From assembly GCF_010892395.1 (NCBI RefSeq), contig NZ_JAACKB010000268.1, forward strand, positions 1 to 6,132: a DNA stretch of 6,132 nt, written 5' to 3'. Numbering within the stretch: the stretch's first letter is position 1; every line of letters begins with the position of its first letter. The position numbers were made by a program, and so were the translations under genes. Below are positions 6,039 to 6,132 of this stretch, one piece after another. The notes below the pieces were generated by a model. That model did no database searches, was not told the DNA's origin, and was given only the letters and a program-made list of their open reading frames with translations. This stretch comes from Sulfurovum sp. bin170 (GTDB lineage Bacteria; Campylobacterota; Campylobacteria; Campylobacterales; Sulfurovaceae).

Positions 6039-6065
6039 CAAAACTAGGAACCGATGGCTTTAGCC
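6039..6065 (+). repeat. Right copy of the 27 bp inverted repeat bracketing the envelope operon
   Basis: Perfect reverse complement of 3997-4023. It starts about 40 bases before the first start codon of the operon, so the operon's promoter region runs into or through the repeat. It comprises the flank CAAAACTA and REP-like unit 6. Confidence 0.8.
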
Positions 6066-6132
6066 CAATGCCAATGAATTAGCGAGGCTGAAGCCATCGT
6101 TTCCTTATATGCAATTTGCATTTTCGGAATCG
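6047..6132. repeat. REP-like units 6 and 7, and start of unit 8
   Basis: Unit 6 (6047-6065, plus) has head GGAACCG and stem GGCT/AGCC. After the shared 17-base spacer (6065-6081), unit 7 (6083-6104, minus) has head GGAAACG, stem GGCT/AGCC, closing CGA/TCG and one unpaired T. The 19-base arms 6047-6065 and 6086-6104 match at 17 of 19 positions, so the pair can form a long cruciform. GGAATCG at 6126-6132 is the head of a further unit cut by the window end. Confidence 0.6.

Noticed and set aside
6010..6041. Promoter of the envelope operon: minus-strand TATAAT at 6010-6015 with TTGCAA at 6036-6041
   Set aside because: The spacing is 20 bases and transcription would start at about 6003, within or after the AGGAG at 6004-6008, so the ribosome site would be lost. 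The true promoter is probably further upstream, in or beyond the repeat.

Overview
The window is AT-rich bacterial DNA with compact, mostly tightly spaced genes. The proteins look like Campylobacterota (Sulfurimonas/Sulfurovum/Arcobacter-like): a short 733-residue four-helix FtsK, low-GC codon use, and -10-dominated promoters for ftsK and lgt. This assignment is from recognition of the proteins and style, not from a search.

Layout. (1) 1-2249, + strand: an extended -10 promoter and ftsK, the septum-anchored DNA translocase. (2) 2262-2885, - strand, convergent with ftsK: a TetR-family repressor with a perfect-consensus sigma70 promoter. (3) 2886-3037: a divergent control region holding the tetR promoter, a possible operator, overlapping inverted repeats and the lgt -10. 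(4) 3038-3823, + strand: lgt, prolipoprotein diacylglyceryl transferase, with all key residues. (5) 3824-4053: a gene-free 230 bp stretch filled by a palindromic repeat element made of REP-like hairpin units. (6) 4054-5997, - strand: a tight three-gene operon (transcribed 5997 to 4054) encoding a small outer-membrane beta-barrel protein and two LVIVD-repeat lipoproteins. (7) 6036-6132: a second cluster of the same REP-like units, cut off by the window end.

How it fits together. FtsK works in chromosome segregation and is unrelated to the rest. Lgt would put the diacylglyceryl group on the lipobox cysteines of the two lipoproteins encoded nearby, but the genes are convergent, so this is adjacency and not co-transcription. 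The three envelope genes are probably translationally coupled and probably act together at the outer membrane; their function is unknown.

Most interesting are the repeats. Seven hairpin units share a head, GGAA-N-CG (degenerate in one), and in five a stem with one unpaired base on the same side. The stem letters differ between units while pairing is kept. The units bracket the three-gene operon, including a perfect 27 bp inverted repeat about 2 kb apart.
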